A stretch of 33,876 nucleotides of DNA, taken from contig BFEA01000186.1 of assembly GCA_003427395.1 (NCBI GenBank), positions 1,398,744 through 1,432,619 on the forward strand, in the 5' to 3' direction. This DNA is from Chara braunii. Its lineage: Eukaryota; Streptophyta; Charophyceae; Charales; Characeae. Positions 8,755 to 18,749 of the stretch are shown here, piece after piece. Under the pieces are notes generated by a model. It searched no databases. It saw only the letters and a program-made list of their open reading frames with translations, and was not told where the DNA came from. Each line of letters begins with the position of its first letter. Position 1 is the stretch's first letter. The position numbers and the translations under genes are program-made.

Positions 8755-9880
8755 GGGCTGTGTATGGCGAACATGAGAGTATGCAGAGCAGTTGGGAGAT
8801 GTGTCAAAAGGGATGGGGGTTCAAGGGATAAGACATGAGGAGAGAAGGTCAGCGAGTGGGAGGGATTAAATGAGTTGAGTGTTCGCCAGGGAAGTAAGGT
8901 GAGGAAATGGAGGGGGGCCACGTGTCAGAGGGCAGAAGGGATTACTGCCAGGGGATACAGACCAACCATCCTGTACTGGTGGCGCCAGCCAGAATGAAAA
9001 GAAAAATGCCACGCTAGCATTTCGGCAAAGCTCAGCGCGCTGTGGGAATCTGCCTCGTACAAAAGAGGCTCGAATGTACTTGTGGTTTAAGAACCTCCAG
9101 GGTTGCCCCTGGGACTCCTGCCTGACTTAAGGAGCGCAAAGGAAAGGGGCAATTCTCAGCCCTGAGTACTTGCCCCATGGACAAAACCGCTGTGCGTAAC
9201 TTCAAGGGGATACAAGGCTGCGTCATTTGGGGCCTCGCTCCAGCACTCACCACATGCACGAAAGACAAAGGTCGGCGTTTCTTTCCATGTTCTAGCGGAA
9301 GATTAATTCCCATTTCCCACATTTCGTGGGTGGTGCAGCGAGACCCTTGTTCCACTTTAGTACTGTAACGATAGAGGATCTGCGCTCGAAAAAGAAGAAG
9401 AAGAAGAAGGAGAAGAAGATAGACGATTACGAAAGAGCAATTATGAAAATCGATGAGAAAGACCGACAAAATTATCGAAGAACGATAATGAAAATCAATA
9501 ATTGGCGGCACAATTTGGCAGCGTCCCCTCAGAAACGAAGCTGACACTAGTTTCGTCTAACCATACGTCCACGATCTATACACAAAACACAGGTTCCTCC
9601 GACACATCGGGTGAAATCCAAAGTGGAAACAGCCACCACATCGGTGAGCTGAAAATTCCTCTCCCGGCGGCCTTTGCTTCACAAATGAGTGAAGTTTTTT
9701 CAGGCTGGCGGACGAGGAAGAAGCATCCAGACCACACACCAAGAGCAAAGGTCCCTCGTCCAACGTAAACAGCACCTTTTCCTCCCACCCTTCCCCTTCC
9801 TACTCTCCTGTCATGCAGAGAAAGAAACAAAGCTCCTCTCAGCAATCACTGACTCAGATCAAGATGCCACTATGCAGAAT
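8755..9880. other. Gene-free stretch with a GAA-rich tract
   Basis: No gene is supported. A GAA/GAAG-rich tract lies at 9388-9420. It is followed by an imperfect direct repeat of about 55-60 bp: CGATTACGAAAGAGCAATTA at about 9422, and a matching ATTATCGAAGAACGATAATG at about 9471. Each unit continues with GAAAATC. Confidence 0.5.
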
Positions 9881-10173
9881 AACTGCTGCTGCAGCTAACT
9901 CCTGCAGTAACTCGGGCACGGCTCAGTTAATCTCCTGCAGTAACTAGGAGTTGTGTTCTGCTGTGTCTAATGCAATAGTTACTAGTTAGACAATACTTTT
10001 ATGCACTTACCACCTGACCTGGAATATGCCTTCACGGTCTCTACCACCAAGGCCGCAGTCCAAGTACAGCCTGAAGAAAGGAGATCAGACTGCATGCGAG
10101 TCCCCTGTCGTAACTAAGCGATGTCGCAGAGTGCATGTACTCCGTGCCGCAACCGGCCCATAATCCACTTACT

Positions 10174-10189
10174 CCCCCCCCCCCCCCCC
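10174..10189. repeat. Poly(C) run
   Basis: Sixteen consecutive C residues on the plus strand. Length may be unreliable. Confidence 0.95.
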
Positions 10190-10317
10190 AGTTGTAAATA
10201 GAATCTATAGAGCAGTTACCCCTGCAGTAACCAGCCTGTCTTGCACTTATACCCTACGGTAACCAGCTCATGTTGCAGCTGAACACTGCAGTAACTAGCT
10301 CCTACTGCAGTTCATGC

Positions 10318-10606
10318 TTCCGATTTCCGCCCCCCTTCCGATTTCCACCCCCCTTCCGATTTCCACACCCCTTCAGATTTCCACACCCCTTCAGATTTCC
10401 ACACCCCTTCTGATTTCCACACCCCTCCATATTTCCACACCCCTTCCGATTTCCACACCCCTTCCGATTTCCACACCCTTTCAGATTTCCACACCCCTTC
10501 CGATTTCCACACCCCTTCATATTTCCACACCCCTTCCGATTTCCACACCCCTTCAGATTTCCACACCCCTTCCGATTTCCACACCCCTTCAGATTTCCAC
10601 ACCCCT
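10318..10606 (+). repeat. 18-bp minisatellite, about 16 units
   Basis: Unit TTCCGATTTCCACACCCC with variants at the fourth to sixth bases (CCG, CAG, CAT, CTG). The first two units have extra C. The period is exactly 18, a multiple of three, so both strands give repetitive open frames (six-residue units such as KGCGNR on the minus strand). These are by-products, since no splice signals or unique flanking coding sequence support translation. Confidence 0.95.
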
Positions 10607-10921
10607 TAAGTGACTTATCCACTGGAATCAAATGCGGCAGTAATCTTGTCGTAACTAGCTCAGTCGGAAGACTCGGAACTGCTGTTTAACTCTCCAGTCA
10701 GCAGACTCAGCACCCACCCTAAAGCATTCATAATGAATTTAGTAATTTACCGTGTGTTTTTTTCACCCCCCTGGACGAACTAGCTTACGCCATAGCCATA
10801 TCCTACAGTTATCTTATTTTAACTTGCTCATACTCCAGTCACCTCTTGCCTTCAACTTCCTGAAATGACCTCCCCTGCTGTGTTTTACCGCTGCTTTAAC
10901 TAGACACCGTAGTGCAGTTTA

Positions 10922-11035
10922 CTACCGTCTTTACCCGAATAGAGCGCCGGGTAATTATTGATGCATCTGGACTGAAAGTTGCACCAAAAAATACAGCTGT
11001 AATGACTGCGCATTCTTTTCATGTGAAGACGGTAG
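10922..11035 (+). mobile_element. MITE-like element, complete copy A
   Basis: It begins CTACCGTCTTTACCCGAATA and ends ATGTGAAGACGGTAG, so the outer bases are near-perfect terminal inverted repeats. The element is only 114 bp and has no transposase. TA occurs at both ends just inside the outer base, so a TA target duplication (Tc1/mariner or Stowaway style) is possible but cannot be proven from one copy. Related copies are at 28116-28208 and 922-981. It sits inside the CTGCAG-repeat region. Confidence 0.78.
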
Positions 11036-11208
11036 CACACACTGAAGTTAAGGCTTCCAGTTACCAGCTGCGTAAAAAGGTTCTTCCCAGCAATGACAAG
11101 CTCATACTGCAGTAACCTCGGACTAACCCTCCTGTTCTCTCACGCAGCAGCAAACCAGTTCCAAACGTGCTGAACTTGTCTAACTCAGACCCCAGTCAGA
11201 TACTGCCG

Positions 11209-11456
11209 TAACCTCGAATTAACTAAGCTCAGATAGCAGTCAACTCCTGCAGTTAAATCCCTGAAAAAAATCACCTGCCGGGCACTGTGGTTTACCACCG
11301 CGTGCAGTTATCCCTTTTTGTTACCTCTGCAGTAACCTCGGATTAACTAAGCTCAGACTGCAGTCAACTCCTGCAGTTAAATCCCTGAAAAAAATCACCT
11401 GCCGAGCACTGTGGTTTACCACCGCTTGCAGTTATCCCTTTTTGTTACCTTTGCAG
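11209..11456 (+). repeat. 124-bp tandem duplication
   Basis: Units 11209-11332 and 11333-11456 are almost identical. Both run from TAACCTCG through CCCTGAAAAAAATCACCTGC to CCTTTTTGTTACC and TGCAG. Only a few substitutions separate them, so the duplication is much younger than the surrounding degenerate repeats. Confidence 0.93.
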
Positions 11457-11640
11457 AAACGAGGTCCCACCACAGTCCCGTCCTGGAGTAATCTTGCAGT
11501 AACTAGATCATGACGGCAGCTCACAGTAGCTCTGTAGTTTGCCAGGTTATACTCCTGATCACAGTTGTGTAATCGACTCCTGTAGTGACTAAGCCCTTCT
11601 TGCACAGGTATCATCTGCAGCAACAGCCTATAATGCTGCG

Positions 11641-12364
11641 CCCAAAAGGCTCGTAATCAAGTTCAGCCTCTGTAAGTCTCATGAAGTTGATGCGCACGTT
11701 GCAATCATCATCATCATCCACTAAACGACGGGAAGCCTTTCAATGGTGGCACATAACAAATCACCGTCAGCCTTGTACACGCCGAACAGCTAACAATCTG
11801 CCAATCTGGAATGTAAACTTTGTGCCGCTCTTGTCTTAAGTGCACACATCTTATTATCATCAAGCTTGGTATCGTCTGCTCGACATGGACACCACCGCAA
11901 GTGTCGGGAAAAAAATCGCTCACTGCGAAGATCCTGTAGTGATTGGAGAACAGCCTTTCAGAAGACACGCCAACAGGGTGTGTCTGCAGCCAAAGAATGT
12001 GCCTACTATCACCGGCATGATCAAATGGACAGGGCAATAAAGTTGACGGTGCGCCTATTTTGCACCTATTTTTAGTGTATGTACCCGCTTAGCTTATTAT
12101 CGTGCGAATGAACAAATGAAGCAATAAACTTGACGGTAATAAATCTGATGGCGGCTACGTGCTTGCTTATCTTAGCAGCACATTGCAACTAGAAGCAAAT
12201 CTAAGAGGAAGAAGCAGCTGGGCCAACTATAAGTACCTGTATCTGTTGGCTGGTGAAGCTCCCCACCAATGGATCAGACTCATCAGAGCCATCCATAAGA
12301 AGGCCTCGCTCCCACTGGTACTCTAACCACCATGGGAACGCAGGTCTTCACAGGGTGTTTTCCT

Positions 12365-12368
<4 letters not shown>
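11641..12368. other. Gene-free stretch; sequence leading into a poly(A) tail
   Basis: A 107-codon minus-strand frame spans 11714-12037, but it has no splice context or recognisable family and I do not call it a gene. A short direct repeat CAATAAA(G/C)TTGACGGT occurs at about 12035 and 12122. Confidence 0.4.

Positions 12369-12395
<27 letters not shown>
12369..12395 (+). repeat. Poly(A)27 tract, possible retrocopy tail
   Basis: Twenty-seven A residues follow TTTTCCTTATT. No target-site duplication was found, so the extent of any retroposed element upstream is unknown. Confidence 0.6.
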
Positions 12396-12659
12396 CTCCA
12401 TGCCGGAACCTCATGTGATGCTAGCGTTACGCGGGAGGCCTGATTTCTTACGAGGCAATTGTCCTTCCAGGCTCCAGCTTACACCTGATTGCTGTGGCGG
12501 AGGCGAGCTCCGCTAGCTGTCGCATCGAACATACTCACTGGCTATGCTGCCATTTCCGTGGCCGGGACTCTGACGTGTGAAATGTCCCTCCACGCTCCAG
12601 CCAACGCCTTATTATTCTGGTGGAACAGATGCATCTTAACACCACCATCGATGCCAGGA

Positions 12660-12700
12660 ATAAATAAATGAATAAATATTAAATATTAAATATTAAAGAA
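12660..12700. repeat. AT-rich short tandem repeats
   Basis: AATAAATAAATG followed by repeated ATTAAAT units (AAATATTAAATATTAAATATTAAAG). Confidence 0.85.
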
Positions 12701-12900
12701 ATAATTCAACTCCCCATTTCAGTTCCCGCTGGCCGATGACGCGGAATCCTGCCTACCTGCCATGACGGCCTGAAAAATGACATCTTCAGAACTTCAGATT
12801 GAGCTACTTCTTAATCCCCAAGGGGTAATCATCAGACCAGAGCAAAGCCACTTCCATTTCGCTGTCAAGTAATTAACACACCCTGCAGAATGACTTTAAA

Positions 12901-13134
12901 TGTTCAGCATTTCCTTAGAGGAAACACACTGTCAGGGATTGGAACCCTCAACCTTGCCGACTCCGTCAACTTCCACAAGGACAACATCACTACCAGCTCA
13001 GCCTGACTCTCCGTCACTTTTATGTTCATCATTTCCTTAGCCGAAACGCAGGGATTTGAGCCCTCAACCTCGTCGACTCCATCAACCTCCACAAGGACAG
13101 CGTCACTACCACCTCAGCCTGACTCGCCATCACT
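12901..13134 (-). mobile_element. Tandem pair of tRNA-like SINE heads
   Basis: Two units of about 117 bp (12901-13020 and 13021-13134) are clearly related. On the minus strand each has an A-box-like GGCTGAG(G/C)TGGTAGTGA and, about 50-60 nt later, a B-box-like T-arm (GAGGGCTCAAATCCCTG in one, GAGGGTTCCAATCCCTG in the other). These are internal Pol III promoter elements of a tRNA-derived SINE. The stop codon of the open frame that covers the next exon lies inside this repeat, which is why I end that exon earlier, at 13153. Confidence 0.65.
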
Positions 13135-13152
13135 GGTCCAGCTTCCTCTCAC

Positions 13153-13589
13153 CAGGAATGCAGATCCGCTGTCACTGCTGTCAAGTAAGGCGCCCGGATG
13201 AATCTCAGCCTGCATTGCTTCTCTCAAAGATATCTTCATATGGAACCCCTTGTCAAGGCACACCTTGTATGAGTGTGCTGAGGAAAACCCCGGTTGTGGA
13301 GAAAGGGAAGTTTTATTCCTCATGATAACAGACACGCCCTCTTCTTCGTCGTCGTGATCCTCACTTCCACTATGCATTTTCTCCCGGCATGGGTCCTTGG
13401 GTCCTGTGATGGCCAAGCAGTTCTCATGTCTGTCGCTTCCCTCGCATTGCTTCTCCGTTGCGAGTTTGCTGTGCGTTACCTTTCGCCAACTGCCTGCGCC
13501 GTCTTGCTTTAGCGAACTGCAGTTGGACGTTGCACGATCTGAGTCAAGAACCATGCTTCCACAAGCACGGTTCCATTCCTCAACCGAGA
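13153..13589 (-). CDS. Large minus-strand gene, sixth recognised exon
   Basis: This exon gives 145 codons plus two leading bases. It begins after ATGTCAG, with a long pyrimidine tract (TTTTTTTCTCTCTTTTCC) about 25 nt upstream, and ends at CCTG|GTGAGAGG, a strong donor. The reading is unique and protein-like, beginning SVEEWNRACGSMVLDS and continuing through an acidic EDHDDEEEG stretch. The two leading bases complete the single base left by the exon at 14837, giving GTC. No domain is recognised. The open frame runs on to a stop at 13114, but that part is SINE sequence. A direct stop at 13114 remains possible, which would make this the last exon. Confidence 0.5.
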
Positions 13590-13645
13590 CTGACATCCAG
13601 GTAGTTCCCCAGTGAAAGGAAAAGAGAGAAAAAAACATGAATTAT

Positions 13646-13818
13646 AGCAGTCAGCCTGTCATCCTTGCGCAGGCCCACAGGGGCCATGGTCCAATTTTTT
13701 TTTAACTGGTTGATTCTGCCAGTATAGTCATGTGCTTGTCTCAAAGACTAACTAAGCCATGCACGTCTAAGTGTGAACACTTTGCAAAACCAAGTAAAAA
13801 AAAAAAAGCAGTCAGCCT
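13646..13818 (+). mobile_element. Poly(A)-tailed chimeric retrocopy: U6-like plus 18S rRNA 5' end
   Basis: A 12-bp direct repeat AGCAGTCAGCCT flanks the insert (13646-13657 and 13807-13818). The insert starts GTCATCCTTGCGCAGG, the reverse complement of the central part of U6 snRNA as I know it. It continues through GGGGCCATG to ATGGTCCAATTTTTTTTT, which resembles the sense U6 3' end. It then switches to AACTGGTTGATTCTGCCAG and later GCTTGTCTCAAAGA and TAAGCCATGCACGTCTAAG, the start of 18S rRNA. It ends in A12. This is the layout of an RNA-chimera retrocopy made by template switching. It lies in an intron of the minus-strand gene. Confidence 0.85.
13704..13786 (+). pseudogene. Truncated 18S rRNA pseudogene fragment
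   Basis: This portion follows the first roughly 75 bases of eukaryotic 18S rRNA with scattered changes: TTGATTCTGCC for TTGATCCTGCC, an inserted TA, GTGTGCTT for ATATGCTT-type sequence, and a CTAA insertion before CTAAGCC. It stops well short of a functional rRNA. It is part of the chimeric retrocopy and is not an rRNA gene. Confidence 0.85.
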
Positions 13819-13989
13819 CCTCTCCTACCCCATCGAACTGCATACACCAATTATATCCCCGCACCGCACATCTGACACACATTGCTAAAACGAGGACGGC
13901 ACAACTGAAACGCTACCAAGCAAGCAGGTGACCTTAACGGTGGGGCTCAGCGCACATGGTGTCCTTAATCCCATAGAGTGCAACAGAAG

Positions 13990-13990
<1 letters not shown>

Positions 13991-14029
<39 letters not shown>
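13991..14029. repeat. Poly(C)39 run
   Basis: Thirty-nine consecutive C residues in the intron. Such runs are often mis-sized in short-read assemblies. Confidence 0.97.
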
Positions 14030-14836
14030 TGATCATCATGTTACACAGGTCGCAGGAATGAGAGCCTTGACAAGCAAGCATCTTGTTGCCAAGGCTGCAT
14101 ACACGACCATAGCACAGACGTAATATAAATAGACTGATATCTCAACTGCCTTTCGACTGCGAGATCCGGTTGTATGCTCTAATATAAATAGACTTATATA
14201 TCTCATAAATTGTTGCTGGGTTACAGTATGCCCCACTGTGTCAGATTTGTCGCTAACACCCTCAAAATCTCTACCACCATCCTGTTGCTAAGACCGCCAT
14301 TCAGCATGCTGTTGGGTCACACCCAAATGGTTAATGTCAGCGATGAAAGATCAGGCACCGTGACATATCTTGCCGTAGTAAAGATGCATTTTTGCCTACC
14401 TCATGGTCATCACACATGCACGACAGTCGGGGAAATACTGGCGTGATTTGTGTAACAATCAGTACAATAAAACGCCAAACTGCGTTGTCTGCTCTTGAAT
14501 CTTTCATCAGAAAAACTATGTGACCGTTCGCTACACAGCTGATACACTTCAGACCGACCTGGCCCCGGCTCCATGCTTAGTCCTCATTCTTTGGCTTGCG
14601 AGTTGGCAGCAGAGGTCGACCATGTTCGCGCAGTGAGCATGAGACATTGACACTACCTATGGAGGGGGGGACCTTTATACATCCGTTGCTCTTAGTGCAT
14701 TCACAGTCAGCAATGCTTTGCTGAAGTTTGACTTTCATAGTCTGCTTATGGCCAGAGACTCCGTGAACATCTTTCCATTCACAGATGCAGGTTTAAAATT
14801 TAAATAGATATATGGTTGCGCTCGAGCTTTACACAC
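14030..14836. other. Intronic sequence, no further feature seen
   Basis: This lies between two proposed exons of the minus-strand gene. The short frames on both strands have no splice support. A near-duplicate AATATAAATAGACT motif occurs at about 14123 and 14180. Confidence 0.5.
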
Positions 14837-16528
14837 CTGGTACAGTTTGTAGCTGTAGCAGTCCATCCTTGCCGCTCCCGCCACTGGTTGGGCCACGGCT
14901 GGCAGTTGTAGGCATTTGCTTCTTTCTCTGTTCATCATCACTTCTTGTCAGTTGGGACCCGCCACATCCACCTGCCTCTCCCTCCTCAGAGAAGACCTCC
15001 CCAATATGCACAGAATGTCCACCTCCCTTTTCATCGACGACAATATTCCAACCCCTCCGTACATCGTTGACATCACAGGTGTCCCTGCCTTGTGCTGATG
15101 AGGAAGGAGACTGATGGGCAGCCAATGGGGAGTTGGGACGAAAAGCCGAGTCATTTTCCACATTCCACAAGCAGCGGCATGAGGACTGCCCTCCTGTGGC
15201 GGGTACTGCCAAGGGTGTGAAAGTGAGAGGTAGGGGTGTCAGAGGTGGAGAAGGCGATCTGAAGCTATGGCCTCGCTCTGAATATGGCGAAGGGGACGAA
15301 GAGGGTGTGTTGGAGTGGGGAGGAGAAGTTGACGGTGATTGTGAAAGGAAATCCATAAGGTTGCGCCTAACTTGCGAGCCCGACCTCCGCTGTGCAAGAT
15401 TAGCTTCTGGAAACGGAGGCGATTTCGAGGGAACTGTGGGAGATAAGGGTGTGTCATAGCAAGCAGATGATGCCGTCTTCCAACGTGAGGTGTGAGGCGG
15501 TATGATAGGAGAATGACAGCCAACAATTAATGGGGGGGACAAACCTCCATGGACACGTTCGCCATCTTCGCTGCCTGGTATTTGGCTTCTGCCATCCCTT
15601 GGGATGGGCGGAGAATTCACGTCACCTACCGGATCCTGAGCACTTGATAATGTGGTGGCCATCATGGGAATATGCCTCCCAAGGACTCCGTTCGGAGCCC
15701 ATGCAGTGTGACGCCTTTCTGAAGCACATCGTTGCAAAGCAGGCACACCCCGAGCGCGACCCGGGGTTGCTACATCAGCCGGGGCACCTGGGGACTGAGT
15801 GGCTGTCCGTGAAATAGCTGGAGGGCAAGATTGCATTCGCTGCAGACCAAGTGGATATCGTTCATCCGAGTCGGGCCTCCATAAATTGGCAACTCCCAGA
15901 CGGTCATTATTGATCGCTTGACCTGATGGAGGTTGAGAGGGAGAGAAGGTGCTTCCTTCGACGAGTGACGGTGACGTGTCGAAGCCCGTTGGCCAGATGG
16001 CAGAGGGTCTGGAAAGTGGTGTGGAATCAGCAGGGGAAGAGGAGAGAGGGGACTGATAGCGTTTGATTGGTGTGCAGGAGGGCCTTTCAGACTTAGCCTC
16101 TGATAATGGAGTTTCAAAACCTGCACTGGACCATGCAAAAGGGAATGCTGGGGGGGTGGATGGGTTGGAAACAGGCGAACGAGGAATCCTGGACAGTGTT
16201 CTGCCTAAGCTGCTGGCGATTGTGCCTTCATCATCATCCGCACATGACTGCAACATGCACAGAGCTGGTTGACATATTACAGGTGGACCTTTGTGTGTTG
16301 GAGAGGCTGAAGAGACTGGAGAAGCGAGGGTAGGGGGAACAAGCTCAGGATCCAGGGAATAATGCAAATTCGCTTCATCAAAGTAATTTGTGTCATGCAT
16401 GGAGCACGTCTTTGGTGATGTGCTATTCGCCTGCCCATGAGATGGCAATGATGTCTCAGTTGATTCCGTAATACAGCGGTAGCCCTCGTGATCCAGTGCG
16501 GTCATAGTACAACTGTTCTGCCCCTCGT
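14837..16528 (-). CDS. Large minus-strand gene, fifth recognised exon (Ser/Pro-rich)
   Basis: The exon starts after CTGCATTACAG, which follows a pyrimidine-rich tract, and ends at CCAG|GTGTGT. It gives 563 codons plus two leading and one trailing base. The product begins with acidic/polar sequence (DEGQNSCTMTALDHEG). It is then dominated by Ser-Pro and Thr-Pro motifs such as LSRIPRSPVSNPSTPP, FLSQSPSTSPPHSNTP and SFRSPSPPLTPLPLTF, typical of an intrinsically disordered, phosphorylatable segment. The plant autophagy regulator ATG13 has a comparable Ser/Pro-rich tail, but I see no diagnostic motif and do not assign it. The open frame extends upstream into a CA repeat, which is clearly intronic. 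Joining to the 22325-25277 exon rests on phase only. Confidence 0.65.
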
Positions 16529-16614
16529 CTGTAATGCAGCAGTAGGAAGGACGAAAACAAAAGCCAGAACAAAAGAAAGCACAAACACGGTAAACAAACG
16601 AAATCATGATGATC

Positions 16615-16774
16615 ATCGCACACACGCACACACGCATGCACCTGTGCACACTCCCATCCACGAGCACATGCACCCGCACACACACGCAATCTCACACACA
16701 CACGTACACAATCTCACAAACACACACATACGCAATCTCAGACACACACACACATACACAATCTTACACACACA
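16615..16774. repeat. Degenerate (CA)n microsatellite
   Basis: CA repeats with AATCTCACA and GCACG interruptions run into the assembly gap. CACACGCAATCTC-like and ACACAATCTCACA units recur about every 25-28 bp, giving a higher-order pattern. Confidence 0.9.
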
Positions 16775-17181
16775 NNNNNNNNNNNNNNNNNNNNNNNNNN
16801 NNNNNNNNNNNNNNNNNNNNNNNNNNNNNNNNNNNNNNNNNNNNNNNNNNNNNNNNNNNNNNNNNNNNNNNNNNNNNNNNNNNNNNNNNNNNNNNNNNNN
16901 NNNNNNNNNNNNNNNNNNNNNNNNNNNNNNNNNNNNNNNNNNNNNNNNNNNNNNNNNNNNNNNNNNNNNNNNNNNNNNNNNNNNNNNNNNNNNNNNNNNN
17001 NNNNNNNNNNNNNNNNNNNNNNNNNNNNNNNNNNNNNNNNNNNNNNNNNNNNNNNNNNNNNNNNNNNNNNNNNNNNNNNNNNNNNNNNNNNNNNNNNNNN
17101 NNNNNNNNNNNNNNNNNNNNNNNNNNNNNNNNNNNNNNNNNNNNNNNNNNNNNNNNNNNNNNNNNNNNNNNNNNNNNNNNN
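16775..17181. other. Assembly gap, 407 N
   Basis: Unknown bases between a CA microsatellite and a CT microsatellite. The true gap size and content are not known. Any exon here would be invisible. Confidence 1.
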
Positions 17182-17269
<88 letters not shown>

Positions 17270-17294
17270 CACGCAGACACACACACACACACAC
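17182..17294. repeat. (CT)n then (CA)n microsatellite
   Basis: A pure CT run from the gap edge to about 17266 is followed by CA repeats to about 17294. Confidence 0.97.
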
Positions 17295-17940
17295 CATAGG
17301 CAACACCAGCTCCTCAACTCATTTTTCTCTGCAACCCAGACACTGAATGGCCTCTTGTGCCATTCTATAGCAGTCGGCTCTGCTTGTGAGAAGTACTGAG
17401 TACTTAAAACCCTGTGAAGTTCATCCTTTCAGTGTTCTGTTTATTCCTCCCAGCATCTACCGCACCTTCCCCTTCTCCTTTATCTCCCCCCCCTCATGCT
17501 GAACCACTAAATGCATATGAATGAGCACCACTGAGAGAACAGCACAAAATATAAGGTGCAGGTGTGCTGAAAAGCAAATAGGAGTGTACGCATTCCACGC
17601 CACCCGCGTCATAGTGTGCAAGTGTGCTGTAATGGCGCACCGGGATGAGGGCAGCTCGTGCTCAACTACATCAACGTGGCAGGCTTGTCTGTGAGAGGCA
17701 CAGTGAAGGGGGAGCTAACAGAAGAAATAAAAGGCAAACCATGAAAAAATCCATAGTAAGGGAAGCGAAGAAAGAACCGCACAGTGAGGGCTGTCATGTT
17801 GCCTGCTTTTTTTTCTTGTTTGCTATTAAGGTGTGCTCTTTTAGTCGATAGGTAGGTGACAATATATCACTTGGTGCAAGGGACAGCTGTTTCAGTTTTT
17901 GAAGTATTTATCTGCGTGGACAGGGGGTTGTCGTGGTGAG
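17295..17940. other. Intronic sequence, no feature seen
   Basis: No gene or repeat is supported. The sequence lies inside the largest proposed intron of the minus-strand gene. Confidence 0.5.
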
Positions 17941-17945
17941 TCTAA

Positions 17946-17976
17946 CACACACACACACACACACACGCACACACAC

Positions 17977-18041
<65 letters not shown>
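17946..18041. repeat. (CA)n microsatellite
   Basis: A near-pure CA run with three GC interruptions, followed by T-rich sequence including a T16-class run near 18090. Confidence 0.96.
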
Positions 18042-18044
<3 letters not shown>

Positions 18045-18104
18045 AGTTTCGTGCATGCCTTTCTTCGTTTTGTCATGTCTTTCTTCCAGATTTTTTTTTT
18101 TTTT

Positions 18105-18745
18105 TGTGTTTCTTACTTACAGTTTTTTTCCCGTTTTTTTCTAAGTACTTTCCGCGTGTCTAAGCGAGCACCTCTAAGATGTGCTAAACACTCAGCGGCA
18201 GAGTGTTTGGAGTGGCTGTGACACAATTAGGGGGCTGGTCTGTTCATGATGTCTGTCTGGTGCATTTAGTCTAGGGGGATGACAGGCGTTCGGTGGGAAC
18301 CAACAACCTGTGGGGTTCACTTGTGCTGTGAGTAGGTGATATACGGCTTTGCTCCGTGTTGGATGTGTGGACTGCCTTTCCTGTGCTCCACCACTGCGTT
18401 GCTGTCCATCCTGCTTGCTTCTCATGTCGTTCTTTGCAGCTGGTGTGTTTGCCATGTAGTTCGACTGCATTATTGGCGTTGCCTTGTGCTTCTCTGCTCT
18501 TTTGCCTTGCGCACATCCGCGTGCCTTGTCTTCCCATGCGCTTTGCTTGTGTACCGTGTGGTTTGGCTGCTTTGGCATTGTCGCCTTGTGCTTCGGTGCG
18601 TTGCTGTCTTGCTGCCCGTCCACTTGTGGTGTCGTTCCGTGAATTTATCCTCCGTGTTGTGCAGTTGTCTCTTCACTGAATCGTTGGCTGCTGCTATGTT
18701 CTGCGTGTAGCCTTGCCGACAGGCAGCCTGCTTTCAACCAGGGCC
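18105..18745. other. Gene-free intronic stretch with strand-biased composition
   Basis: The plus strand is T/G/C-rich and A-poor from about 18340 to 18700, giving Cys/Leu/Val-rich frames that look compositional. No splice-bounded exon was found. Confidence 0.4.
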
Positions 18746-18749
18746 AGAG

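Larger units (their letters stand above)
9880..11640. repeat. Region built from degenerate CTGCAGTAACT-type repeats
   Basis: Variants of CTGCAGTAACTAGCTC recur throughout on the plus strand, for example near 9917, 9943, 10223, 10288, 10650, 11108, 11330 and 11487. Truncated versions such as ACGGTAACCAGCTC, TGCCGTAACCTCG and CTTGTCGTAACTAGCTC lie between. Spacing is irregular, which suggests an old tandem array broken by mutation and insertion. No coding region is supported. Better-defined sub-elements are listed separately. Confidence 0.65.

Noticed and set aside
10302-10631. Two minus-strand and one plus-strand repetitive proteins of about 100 residues
   Set aside because: They result from an 18-bp tandem repeat whose period preserves the frame. 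There are no splice sites or flanking coding sequence.
12268-12285. Reverse-strand CTGATGAGTC motif
   Set aside because: No GAAA core or stem II follows, so a chance match is likely.
14837-16528. Assignment of the Ser/Pro-rich exon to ATG13
   Set aside because: Only composition agrees. No HORMA domain or specific motif is visible, and the upstream exons do not look like ATG13.
16488-17399. Open frames running through the N gap and CA/CT repeats
   Set aside because: They consist of unknown bases and dinucleotide repeat translation.
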